NCBI RefSeq assembly: GCF_900168015.1
Contig: NZ_FUYR01000001.1
Location: forward strand, 1,362,943 to 1,426,942
Direction of reading: 5' to 3'
DNA: 64,000 nucleotides
Origin: Daejeonella lutea
GTDB lineage: Bacteria > Bacteroidota > Bacteroidia > Sphingobacteriales > Sphingobacteriaceae
Below the pieces are notes generated by a model. It was not told where the DNA came from. It saw only the letters and a list, made by a program, of their open reading frames with translations, and ran no database searches. Numbering within the stretch: the stretch's first letter is position 1; each line of letters starts with the position of its first letter. Of the stretch, positions 17,701 to 24,178 are shown one piece after another. A program made the translations under genes and the position numbers.

Positions 17701-18192
17701 GATAATGTTTGGATTTGTGCACCAGGAGATGCCGTAATTAAAGTCAATAATAATCAGCGGGGAATCTATCGTCTTTATGAGACGCTGACTTCAAATGCAA
17801 TACTTGCATCAAGCCAGGAAGGAATCTTCAAGGTGGATGTCGATAGTGAGAAAACGTTTTATTTAAGCTTTGCTGATGGTGATTGTGAAAGTCCCCGAAC
17901 TGAAATTACGGTTTATATTGGCACTGATGAGCTAAATATTAGCAATGTGTTTACTCCAAATAACGATGGCGTAAATGATCACTGGAAACTTGACAATATG
18001 TTTCATTATCCGGAAGCAAGAATCAAGATATTCAACCGTAATGGAACGGTCATTTTCGAAAGCATCGGTTACAAAACCCCCTTTGATGGGAAGCGAAATG
18101 GTTCAGATCTTCCACTTGGGTCATACTTCTATCTGATTGAACTTCGCAGAGGTTGTATACCATTGAAAGGCAGTATCACAATTCTCAGATAA
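14761..18192 (+). CDS. large secreted protein, type B T9SS sorting domain (paralog)
   Basis: A 1143-residue protein starting at MRRLIYICCILLVITLNSNA; the ATG at 14650 would add an unlikely leader. The architecture matches the divergent neighbour: beta-helix-like region from VTSNADSGPGTFREALTLAA to about residue 420, then about seven SprB-like repeats with signatures GCGQSNGSITGI, SCGRPNGSIKGL, ACGSSTGSIKGI, PCDMQNGSIVV and YCGKKTGSIKFL, each ending in YTL.V.DG-type strands. The type B sorting domain (ISNVFTPNNDGVNDHWKLDN...IFNRNGTVIFE...LKGSITILR) closes it. The gene is visibly more AT-rich in its codon choice than its GC-richer paralog, which suggests separate histories. It is likely a surface adhesin or matrix protein; no catalytic motif is seen. 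Confidence 0.88.
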   Translation: MRRLIYICCILLVITLNSNAAIFTVTSNADSGPGTFREALTLAAGNGSALKDYIHFNLTGTTRGSRTITISTALPKLSSNLVIDGSTQPGTPFGVSDARVILLARIQGEYIGVLECYKESDIELYGLMFEKSPDFTTGYYAFEFTAVKGLILGAPGKGNLFKIGISVMDISFPKTEATNFSENVKISANIFGLDEDGETLAKLFTPTSMFLRTIKNLTIGGETPAEGNCISYASGYIDYVATDLPTGYYKFINNRVGVNFTGTKTIPNGVSGSNINFWGTHTESVEVRANLFSGSSYLHLAETNSFIKVTGNKFGLDITGTKVLGTDYCAIIIGYCRGGGIIGGTALADKNIFAGGWATRALNGEIGEVINIGSPKFELINNSFYCNKTPVPYSINTQNKFVAPVAAISSRSANQINGTASPGSRVDLYYSLNCNFCEPEKYFASVTADNSGNWEYKGSLQPDNIIVAGTLDGQSSLFTLVRFDNQPADVKLRMVCNGEKGSITGIAYKNASSATWYNEAGSVVGTGADLKDVPTGKYKLVITDGFCSQTTPFYEIKDNTIAADITAIKINDAGCGQSNGSITGIQANGLTYEWRDQTGLIHGSSLNLTNVQSGVYTLTVLNGTACSAVIGPFAIKISNGKSVDDGQVKLVNPSCGRPNGSIKGLLIRGTNGTVTYTWRNSSSTIVGNTQDLTDVPQGNYTLQITDGASCPAVSRVFELKATNPISLNDNTVNVSPSACGSSTGSIKGITVSGASRYEWLNQDGTLYETTTGPDLLNVPGGNYRLRVINNGPCVLESKLITVLQPAMLPFPDYPASITRPCDMQNGSIVVSFNSTVLPKAIEWRDASGKVVGTTGSITSTPAGTYRLFLTDANDCKSLYRTYELTKTPALTLNTSAASMTNAYCGKKTGSIKFLTGSGGIGTYNYRWFDDTGNIVATTADLINISAGNYVLELSDQSTCKFISEAFVIKNDEVILKAPQSDNVWICAPGDAVIKVNNNQRGIYRLYETLTSNAILASSQEGIFKVDVDSEKTFYLSFADGDCESPRTEITVYIGTDELNISNVFTPNNDGVNDHWKLDNMFHYPEARIKIFNRNGTVIFESIGYKTPFDGKRNGSDLPLGSYFYLIELRRGCIPLKGSITILR

Positions 18193-18356
18193 TTATTGGC
18201 AATTATAATAGGACTTCATCCTCAGAAATACGAGATTTGCAGAGATATTAATTAGATGCGATAATTGATAATCTGTACCGTGTTGAGCGGAATCTCCGCT
18301 GTCCTAAGGTATATCTGACAGCTCGAATTTAGTATCCATTAACTCATTACGTTAGC

Positions 18357-18713
18357 ATGAAAGACAACACCGAACGCGTATACAAAATGATCTTTGCGGG
18401 GGTATACCCGATGTATGTACAGAAAGTGGAGCGAAAAGGCCGCACAAAGGCCGAGTTGGATCAGGTGATCTTCTGGCTGACCGGTTATGATGCAAAATCG
18501 CTGCAGGATCAGATCGACAGGAAGACCACCTTCGAAACCTTTTTCGCTGAAGCACCCGCACTAAATCCAAACTCTTCAAAGATAACAGGCATGATCTGCG
18601 GATACCGGATAGAAGATATTGAAGATCCGCTTATGCAAAAGGTAAGGTATCTGGATAAGTTGGTGGATGAGGTCGCGAAAGGGAGGAAGATGGAAAAGAT
18701 TTTGAGGGAGTAA
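18357..18713 (+). CDS. DUF2200 family protein
   Basis: A 118-residue soluble protein that I recognise as the DUF2200 family from its typical start: [20 protein letters not shown], then [18 protein letters not shown], and the [20 protein letters not shown] end. The biochemical function of the family is unknown. It stands alone, about 165 bp after the giant adhesin gene, with no co-directional neighbour close enough for an operon. The full family length appears present. Confidence 0.85.
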   Translation: MKDNTERVYKMIFAGVYPMYVQKVERKGRTKAELDQVIFWLTGYDAKSLQDQIDRKTTFETFFAEAPALNPNSSKITGMICGYRIEDIEDPLMQKVRYLDKLVDEVAKGRKMEKILRE

Positions 18714-19274
18714 AATGTTTTTGTGCCTCGTGCCGACGAAATGACACGGAAAAACAATATTAATCGCGTCTCAGGAGGGCGAGTTCTGCAACTTGCAGGG
18801 CCAGACGTTGTGTTTATGTTAGCTACCCAGCGTACACACCGCACAAAGAATCCACCCCCACCCCCCGCCAGCGGGGGACATTAGCGTACACACCGCGGGC
18901 CGCAGGCCAGCATTTTTACACCAGCTAAGCGATGTGTACGCTTCTTAAGCCAAACCACTGACTCTCCGTTCACCGTCATTCCGCATTGGCTGGTGCGGTA
19001 ACTTCAGGCCAAGCCCAAGCAGTAACTTCCGAAGCAGCAGACGCAGCGGTGGGGTTTACTCAACACTTTAATTTGTTTTTAATGGAATTCGTGGTCTCCC
19101 TCCGTTCGGCATTGCATACTTTTTGACCTAAAGCAACCTCCGAAGGAAGCTTGAATGCCTTTAAAGAACATTAAGCAAGAAATGAAAAAAAGTATGTGCT
19201 CTTTCGCCGGCACGAGGCGGGCACAACATCACTAAATGGTTTTTTCTGCCAGCACCAGGCGGTAATACATACAC
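18714..19274. other. 560-bp intergenic region with repeat relics
   Basis: No supported gene. It holds GCGTACACACCGC twice (18831 and 18873 area), a GC-rich CCCCGCCAGCGGGGG inverted repeat near 18865, and copies of a GCCGGCACGAGGC-type word at 18723 (inverted), 19203 and 19245 (TGCCAGCACCAGGC); a further copy is at 20791. Confidence 0.5.
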
Positions 19275-20621
19275 CTATTTTTTCTTTTTCCCCTTCCCTC
19301 TTCCCTTTCCTTTCCCATTACCTTTACCATTGCCCCTGTTAACTTGTGCCACCGGCGCTGGTTCTGTGTATTTTGGTAAGTTATCCAGCGAATCCTGTAT
19401 CCTCTCGGCGTCAGCAAGAGAATCTAAAAGCCTTTGATTTTCGGCATTGATAGCGGTACTGTCGACGGTGTCGACTGCAGGGGATTTTAAACTACGATAC
19501 CCGGCGAATAGTGCCAGGCAGATCAGCAGGAAAACTGCTGCCAGAATAAGTGGCTTTTTGTAATCCCTGGAGGATGTGGGTGAATCCAAATTTAATGCCG
19601 GATTATCGGGGATAGCATCGATTCCGGGTTTATGGGCTGGAACTGCGACTACGGGCTCTGGAGTGGGAACAACCAGCGGTATCGCAGCAGCCAGGGGTGT
19701 ATACGCAAATGCGTTTCGGCCGGCGATACTCTCAACAATTGCCTGGTTCAATTCCACTCCATCCCGGAAACGATTAACCGGGAGCTTCTCGAGGCATTTA
19801 GCGATCACCGCCTGCAGCCACGCGGGGATCTGCATTTCTGCCTCGCGTTTACTTTCATCCCAGTTTTCCGGCATATTTGACCGACGGATTTCCAGGAGAT
19901 CGGGCACTGGTTTTTCCATGTGAGATACCATCACGGCATTCCTCGAGGTTTCGCTGTTACTGTTTAAAGGGAATGGCACCTGGCCGGCGAGGAGCTCGAA
20001 CATGATAATGCCAAAGCTGTAGACATCGGATTCCATGAGCATTTCCCCATCATTCTGCTCAGGAGCCATAAACTCTATTGCTCCGGCATGTCTTAAACTG
20101 GTACGGCGCTGCTCATCCGACATAATAGACAGTCCGAAATCCAGTAGCATATATTTATCGGTTTTTACGTTCAGCTTGACGTTATTACTTTTAATATCGC
20201 CATGCTTGACCTGCACCTTATGGCAATGAGCTAGAGCATTGGAAAGCTGTTCGGCTACGCGTATCGACTCGTCGACCGTAAAGGCCTTCGTACCGGGTAC
20301 AAGCAGCATATCCTGAAGGTCAGGGCCTTCAATAAATTCCATTTCAATGAAGGGCAAAGAGCCGCTGTCAGTAATCCCCGAGCTGAGGATCTTGACCACA
20401 TGCGGGCTTGGCGATTCGTTCACCATTTTGAGCTTAGTCACCTCGTTCTGAAAATCCCGGTAGCTCTTATCCGCGAGGTCTTCCGAGTGCAGCGGTGTAG
20501 GAAGGATCTTCACTGCAGTGATCTCCTCCCCCCGGCGGGCTTTGTATACAGAACCCTGCCCGCCAGTACGGAGAGCACCAAGGTTTTCGAGGCCTTCAGT
20601 TATTGAAAAGATTTTGCCCAT
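19275..20621 (-). CDS. membrane-anchored Ser/Thr protein kinase
   Basis: A 448-residue Hanks-type kinase. The kinase domain fills residues about 10-300: glycine loop LRTGGQGSVYKARRG, ATP-binding Lys38 in AVKIL, catalytic loop HGDIKSNNV (Asp142, Lys144, Asn147), DFG at 161-163, MAPEQ at about 186 and SDVYSFGIIMFELLAG. The catalytic loop has Gly where most kinases have Arg (HRD), so it is a non-RD type, probably without activation-loop control. One membrane helix (PLILAAVFLLICLALFAGY) near residue 360 follows a Pro-rich linker, and a Lys-rich tail of Gly-Lys repeats lies outside the membrane. No phosphatase or FHA partner is adjacent. Substrates are unknown. Confidence 0.9.
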   Translation of the reverse strand: MGKIFSITEGLENLGALRTGGQGSVYKARRGEEITAVKILPTPLHSEDLADKSYRDFQNEVTKLKMVNESPSPHVVKILSSGITDSGSLPFIEMEFIEGPDLQDMLLVPGTKAFTVDESIRVAEQLSNALAHCHKVQVKHGDIKSNNVKLNVKTDKYMLLDFGLSIMSDEQRRTSLRHAGAIEFMAPEQNDGEMLMESDVYSFGIIMFELLAGQVPFPLNSNSETSRNAVMVSHMEKPVPDLLEIRRSNMPENWDESKREAEMQIPAWLQAVIAKCLEKLPVNRFRDGVELNQAIVESIAGRNAFAYTPLAAAIPLVVPTPEPVVAVPAHKPGIDAIPDNPALNLDSPTSSRDYKKPLILAAVFLLICLALFAGYRSLKSPAVDTVDSTAINAENQRLLDSLADAERIQDSLDNLPKYTEPAPVAQVNRGNGKGNGKGKGRGKGKKKK

Positions 20622-20756
20622 TTATGTTGATACAATATGAATAGAGAGAAATTAATTGTGGCTATGAAACTATTTGGTAAACCTGAATTAGAGATAAAAG
20701 TTTTAATAGTAATTGATACGGAGCAGTGTAGCATCAGGCGGAGCGACAGCTTTTTG

Positions 20757-20808
20757 CCTACTTTTCAGCTGATGGAAAAGTAGGTGCCAGTCTGCCGGCA
20801 TGAGGCAG
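20757..20808. repeat. inverted repeats upstream of dinB-like gene
   Basis: CCTACTTTTC (20757) and GAAAAGTAGG (ends 20784) form a perfect 10-bp stem with an 8-base loop, followed by CTGCCGGCATGAGGCAG at 20792-20808. There is no T-run, so it looks like an interspersed repeat rather than a terminator. Confidence 0.55.
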
Positions 20809-20870
20809 AAATAAATTTGCAACAATGGTACTATTATTGCCGCCAATTCCAATAACCAAAAAACCCTGCT

Positions 20871-21380
20871 ATGATCCTAAAATCTCTTTCTAACGAATTC
20901 GAACACGAAGTAACCAGCACCCGCAGACTTTTACAAGCCGTCCCTGAAAAGGACCTGGCCTTCAAACCCTCCGATATTTCCTGGACCATGGGCGAACTCG
21001 CTCAGCACATCGCTACCATTTACTATTGGTACGTAGGCACCTGTACAATGGACGAATATGATATGGCGGCGGATCAGCTCGAGCGCGGATCGCCTGGCGA
21101 CATAAAGGCTACTCTGGAGCTTTTCGAAACCAATGTTGAAAAAGCCCGGGAAGCCCTCAAATCCCTGACCGAAGAAAATTTAAAGGAAAACTGGACAATG
21201 AAGGTGGGCGACAAAGTGGTCTTGGGACCTATGGCCAGAATCGGTGTGATTCGCGGTTTCCTCTTCAATCACATTTACCACCATCGCGGTGAGATGATCG
21301 TATATCTGCGTGCTACGGGGAATAAGGTTCCTGGTATGTACGGGCCAACTTACGAGGAGGATGTGCGAAATCAGGGATAG
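20871..21380 (+). CDS. DinB/DUF664 family protein
   Basis: A 169-residue four-helix-bundle protein of the DinB superfamily. The three metal-ligand histidines are present: His in ELAQHIATIYYWY (about residue 46) and the pair in NHIYHHRGEMIVYLRATG (about residues 137-143). The sequence from WTMGELAQHIA to KVPGMYGPT follows the family pattern. Members are metal-binding and some are thiol-dependent transferases; the role here is unknown. Repeat-rich DNA flanks it on both sides, and a heptad array begins a few bases after the stop. Confidence 0.88.
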   Translation: MILKSLSNEFEHEVTSTRRLLQAVPEKDLAFKPSDISWTMGELAQHIATIYYWYVGTCTMDEYDMAADQLERGSPGDIKATLELFETNVEKAREALKSLTEENLKENWTMKVGDKVVLGPMARIGVIRGFLFNHIYHHRGEMIVYLRATGNKVPGMYGPTYEEDVRNQG

Positions 21381-21385
21381 GAAAG

Positions 21386-21469
21386 AAGTCTGAAGGCGGA
21401 AGTCGGAGGTCGGAGACTAAACGCTGTGAGAAAGGACTGAGGTCTGAAGTCGGAAACTAGACGCTGCAA
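21386..21469 (+). repeat. heptads-Y-heptads-Y
   Basis: GAAGTCT/GAAGGCG/GAAGTCG/GAGGTCG heptads, then GACTAAACGCTGTGAGAAA at 21415-21433, then GAGGTCT/GAAGTCG heptads and a second, degenerate tail AACTAGACGCTGCAAA ending at 21469. Confidence 0.75.
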
Positions 21470-21491
21470 ATACTATTATTTGTAACTTGTC

Positions 21492-21581
21492 GGACCTCAT
21501 ACCTCATACCTTATACCTCATACCTCATACCTCATACCTCATACCTCATACCTCATATCTCATACCTAATACCTAATACCT
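21492..21581 (-). repeat. 13-unit TATGAGG heptad array abutting a start codon
   Basis: On the plus strand this reads as near-perfect CCTCATA heptads, changing to CCTAATA in the last units, and ends immediately at the ATG of the VOC gene. It therefore replaces the normal leader of that gene for about 90 bp. Confidence 0.8.
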
Positions 21582-21977
21582 ATGAACGCAAAAAAAATCT
21601 GGGCTAATTTCAGCGTAAAAGACGCTTCCCGCACAAGCAATTTCTACAAACAACTGGGATTTAAGGTTAATGGCTCTGGCAATTACCCACAGTTGGCCAG
21701 CTTCCTTTTTGGTGATGACAACTTTATCATCCATTTCTTTGAAGCAGGCTCGCAGATTGACGAGTACCTTCCTGCCGGACCGAAATCGGGTGAGATTATA
21801 TTTACTCTTTCAGCAGAAACAGAAGCCGAAGTAAACGATTGGTCGGATAAAGTCAAGGCAGCCGGCGGGAGGATTCTGCGCGAAGCTGGCAGGGATGAAA
21901 ACAACTATTATGTTTTTGCTTTCGCTGATCCCGACGGCCACATGTTCAATGTGCTGCTGCTGGAAGGTGGTATGTAA
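21582..21977 (+). CDS. VOC (glyoxalase/bleomycin-resistance) family protein
   Basis: A 131-residue single-module VOC-fold protein: NFSVKDASRTSNFYKQLGFK at the start, the central FGDDNFIIHFFEAG strand and the C-terminal YYVFAFADPDGHMFNVLLLE with the family DPDGH motif. His and Glu residues in these strands are in positions of possible metal ligands. Proteins of this type are dioxygenases, isomerases or resistance-binding proteins; the substrate cannot be inferred. The start is fixed by the heptad array, which ends at the ATG with no Shine-Dalgarno. Confidence 0.85.
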   Translation: MNAKKIWANFSVKDASRTSNFYKQLGFKVNGSGNYPQLASFLFGDDNFIIHFFEAGSQIDEYLPAGPKSGEIIFTLSAETEAEVNDWSDKVKAAGGRILREAGRDENNYYVFAFADPDGHMFNVLLLEGGM

Positions 21978-22012
21978 GAAACAATGACATTAACTGGTCA
22001 GGTGGTTATATT

Positions 22013-22068
22013 CTGAGGTATGAGGTCGGAAGTCTGAAGTCTGAGGTCCGAGGCTAAACGCTGTGAGA
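22013..22068 (+). repeat. heptad array with Y tail
   Basis: CTGAGGT/ATGAGGT/CGGAAGT/CTGAAGT heptads followed by AGGCTAAACGCTGTGAGA at 22051-22068, about 35 bp after the VOC stop. Confidence 0.75.
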
Positions 22069-22167
22069 TGGTGATTTGTAATTGCTAACTGGCCCCATCT
22101 ACCGGAACAAGGAAACAGCGTTGACTAATACAACAAGAAGGCTTCTTAAACCCTATGGAAATTGGCT

Positions 22168-22236
22168 ATTCTTAATTCTTAACTCTTAATTTTTAATTCT
22201 TCTTTCATAGTTCGTAATTTTTAATTCTTAATCCGT
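22168..22236. repeat. AT-rich TTCTTAA heptad array
   Basis: Units ATTCTTA/ACTCTTA/ATTTTTA recur at 7-bp steps upstream of the sigma-factor gene. Shorter relatives lie at 30069-30090 and 39583-39598. Confidence 0.6.
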
Positions 22237-22283
22237 AACATTTCCCCCATCCGGGCGAATCATTGTTAAAATAGCAGGAATTA

Positions 22284-22787
22284 ATGGAGAGCAATCCGCA
22301 GCAGGAATTATTTATATCGGTAATCGAAGAGAACAAGGGCATCATCTATAAGATCGCCAACTCTTTCAAAAAAGATGAAGACGATAAAAAAGACCTGGTT
22401 CAGGAAATCATCTTCCAGCTTTGGCGCTCTTTCAATACGTACGACCGCAGCAGCAAACTATCTACCTGGATGTACCGGGTGGCCCTTAATGTAGCCATCA
22501 CTTCCTACCGAAAAGACAAGAAGAAAACAGAGGTATTCGTGCCACTGGGCGACAGCATGCTCGAATTTGCGGATACCGATCGATACGATGAAACAAGCCT
22601 GAACCTGCTCCAGCAATTTATCAGGGAATTGAAGGAGCTGGACCGGGCGCTGATGATCCTATACCTTGAAGAAAAGAGCGGGAAGGAAATGGCAGAGATC
22701 CTGGGGCTTTCGGAACTGAACATCCGCACCAAGATCAGCCGCATTAAAGAACAGTTAAAGAAGAAGTTTTCACATATCAATCAATAA
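22284..22787 (+). CDS. ECF RNA polymerase sigma factor
   Basis: A 167-residue sigma-70 family protein with regions 2 and 4 only. Region 2 is IIYKIANSFKKDEDDKKDLV followed by QEIIFQLWRSF and STWMYRVALNVAITSYRKDK; region 4 is the helix-turn-helix LEEKSGKEMAEILGLSELNI and RTKISRIKEQLKKK. It should direct transcription of a small regulon, possibly including itself. Only three bases separate it from the next gene, a membrane protein, which is the position expected of a regulatory partner. Confidence 0.92.
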   Translation: MESNPQQELFISVIEENKGIIYKIANSFKKDEDDKKDLVQEIIFQLWRSFNTYDRSSKLSTWMYRVALNVAITSYRKDKKKTEVFVPLGDSMLEFADTDRYDETSLNLLQQFIRELKELDRALMILYLEEKSGKEMAEILGLSELNIRTKISRIKEQLKKKFSHINQ

Positions 22788-22790
22788 GTA

Positions 22791-23456
22791 ATGGAAGAAT
22801 TAGCCATCAAAGCACTCTGGCATGAGTACGACAAGAAGCTGGAACAGAGCTTGCAGCTGAATTACCGGATCATCAAAGAGATGCAGACGCAAAAGTACGA
22901 GGACCAGATCGGCTCTTTTAAAAGAAACCAGGTAGCGGCCGTAGTAGCCGGAGTGATTTGGATTATGATCCTTGTTTTCTTAGTGGTTAACACTCTGCAC
23001 AATCTGTACTTCGTTGCCTCTGTAGGAATGATCGCGTTATTTAATGTTTTCGCCGTAGCAGCTTACATCCGGCACCTTGTCCTGCTAGATCAGGTAGATA
23101 TTTCCGATAGCATTACCGATTCCCAGCAGAAACTGGCAGTGATACAAGTGTCGCTAAACAACGTAGGCCGGATCCTCGTTCTGCAAGCCCCGTTCTATTG
23201 CACCTTTTGGTACAACCAGGAACTTGTAGACCACGCAGGCTTTACCTTCTGGGCGATCAATCTTAGTATCGTAACAGTCTTCGTGGCTGGCTCTATCTAC
23301 CTGTTCAACACATTGACCCATGAGAATATACACCGTAAGTGGGTCAGAGGTTTTATAGAGGGCTATGGGGGTAAAAAACTAATAAAGGCCATGGAATTCC
23401 TTAAGCAGATCGAAGAGTACAAAAGTGAGGTGGGAGGTCGGAAGTCTGAGGTCTGA
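22791..23456 (+). CDS. membrane protein coupled to the ECF sigma factor
   Basis: A 221-residue protein: about 45 N-terminal cytoplasmic residues forming an amphipathic helix (LWHEYDKKLEQSLQLNYRII), then roughly four membrane helices (VAAVVAGVIWIMILVFLVVN; FVASVGMIALFNVFAVAAYI; a segment around VLQAPFYCTFWYN; FWAINLSIVTVFVAGSIYLF). It lacks the zinc-binding or FecR-type motifs of known anti-sigma factors. Its position suggests it is the anti-sigma factor or sensor for the sigma factor (inference). The last ten residues (SEVGGRKSEV) are translated from a heptad array that has run into the gene, and the stop codon is itself part of the array. Confidence 0.75.
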   Translation: MEELAIKALWHEYDKKLEQSLQLNYRIIKEMQTQKYEDQIGSFKRNQVAAVVAGVIWIMILVFLVVNTLHNLYFVASVGMIALFNVFAVAAYIRHLVLLDQVDISDSITDSQQKLAVIQVSLNNVGRILVLQAPFYCTFWYNQELVDHAGFTFWAINLSIVTVFVAGSIYLFNTLTHENIHRKWVRGFIEGYGGKKLIKAMEFLKQIEEYKSEVGGRKSEV

Positions 23457-23489
23457 GGTCTGAGGTCTGAGACTAAACGCTGCGAGAAA
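23424..23489 (+). repeat. heptad array inside a gene end, with Y tail
   Basis: GTGAGGT/GGGAGGT/CGGAAGT/CTGAGGT heptads start 30 bp before the stop codon of the membrane-protein gene and continue past it, ending in GACTAAACGCTGCGAGAAA at 23471-23489. Confidence 0.8.
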
Positions 23490-23533
23490 TTAATTTTTCA
23501 TTCTTAACCCGCGCCTAACTTTTCCCGAAATAG

Positions 23534-23572
23534 AAAAAGCCTTCACGATCTGCATCATGAAGGCATTTTTTA
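23534..23572. terminator. bidirectional Rho-independent terminator
   Basis: A-run, stem GCCTTCA (23539-23545) pairing with TGAAGGC (23558-23564), then a T-run. It can terminate the sigma-factor operon on the plus strand and the tRNA on the minus strand. Confidence 0.75.
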
Positions 23573-23675
23573 TTCCCTGTGTGAATAGTTCACCATCAAG
23601 TTTCAGTTTTCAGTCCCCAACTTTCAGCGTACCTGCGTTAATTGTTATACCCCACCGTTATATTCCGAGGCGAAA

Positions 23676-23708
23676 TCAACTGTCAACTGTCAACTGTCAA
23701 CCGTCAAC
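23676..23708 (-). repeat. GACAGTT heptad array downstream of tRNA-Lys
   Basis: Four to five TCAACTG heptads on the plus strand, about 15 bp beyond the tRNA 3' end. Confidence 0.7.
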
Positions 23709-23722
23709 TATCCACTTATCTG

Positions 23723-23796
23723 TGACCCCTCTGGGACTCGAACCCAGGACCTACTGATTAAGAGTCAGTAGCTCTAACCAGCTGAGCTAAGGAGTC
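23723..23796 (-). tRNA. tRNA-Lys (anticodon CTT)
   Basis: The minus strand folds as a standard 74-nt tRNA: acceptor GACTCCT/AGGGGTC with one G-T pair and discriminator A, D-arm AGCTCAGCTGGTTAGAGC, anticodon arm TACTGA-CTCTTAA-TCAGTA with loop CTCTTAA and anticodon CTT (reads AAG, Lys), T-arm CTGGG-TTCGAGT-CCCAG. CCA is not encoded. Confidence 0.95.
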
Positions 23797-24178
23797 GTTT
23801 GATTAGGTTGCAAAGAAACGAAAAATTTCAGAATTGTTAAAGGAAACCTGTTGCCTATTTCTGTCCGGATAAAACATACCAATACGTGTTATTAAATCTT
23901 CGACCTGCTCATAAGGCCCCCTCAGAACAGCTTACCTTCGTTTAACTCAGTCAAAATATAAACCCTTCCAGTACGGTTCAGGTAACGGACGAGATGATGA
24001 TACCCATGAATGGCACTGGCAGGGTAATCTCCCACGGCTACGAGAGGAAGATTACTTTTGAAAAATGTGGACTCTCAGGGTACCATGAAGGAGAATACCC
24101 ATTCCCTTTTCCTCTAAATATCCACTTTGTCTCAAAAAAATTTTAGTTTAGCAGATATTACACATCTACTGCCAGAGA
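23797..24178. other. 382-bp intergenic region, nothing recognised
   Basis: It contains the tRNA promoter region and the leader of the following kinase gene. I see no gene, clear repeat or consensus promoter. Confidence 0.4.

Noticed and set aside
20757-20784. CCTACTTTTC/GAAAAGTAGG stem as a terminator
   Set aside because: There is no T-run and it lies upstream of a gene with no co-directional gene ending there; it looks like an interspersed repeat.
21492-21581. Heptad array as a short CRISPR or simple sequencing artefact
   Set aside because: The unit is only 7 bp with no spacers, and degenerate variants at many loci argue against an artefact.
23723-23796. tRNA-Lys as an integration site of a genomic island
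   Set aside because: No integrase gene and no repeated tRNA 3' end is seen nearby.
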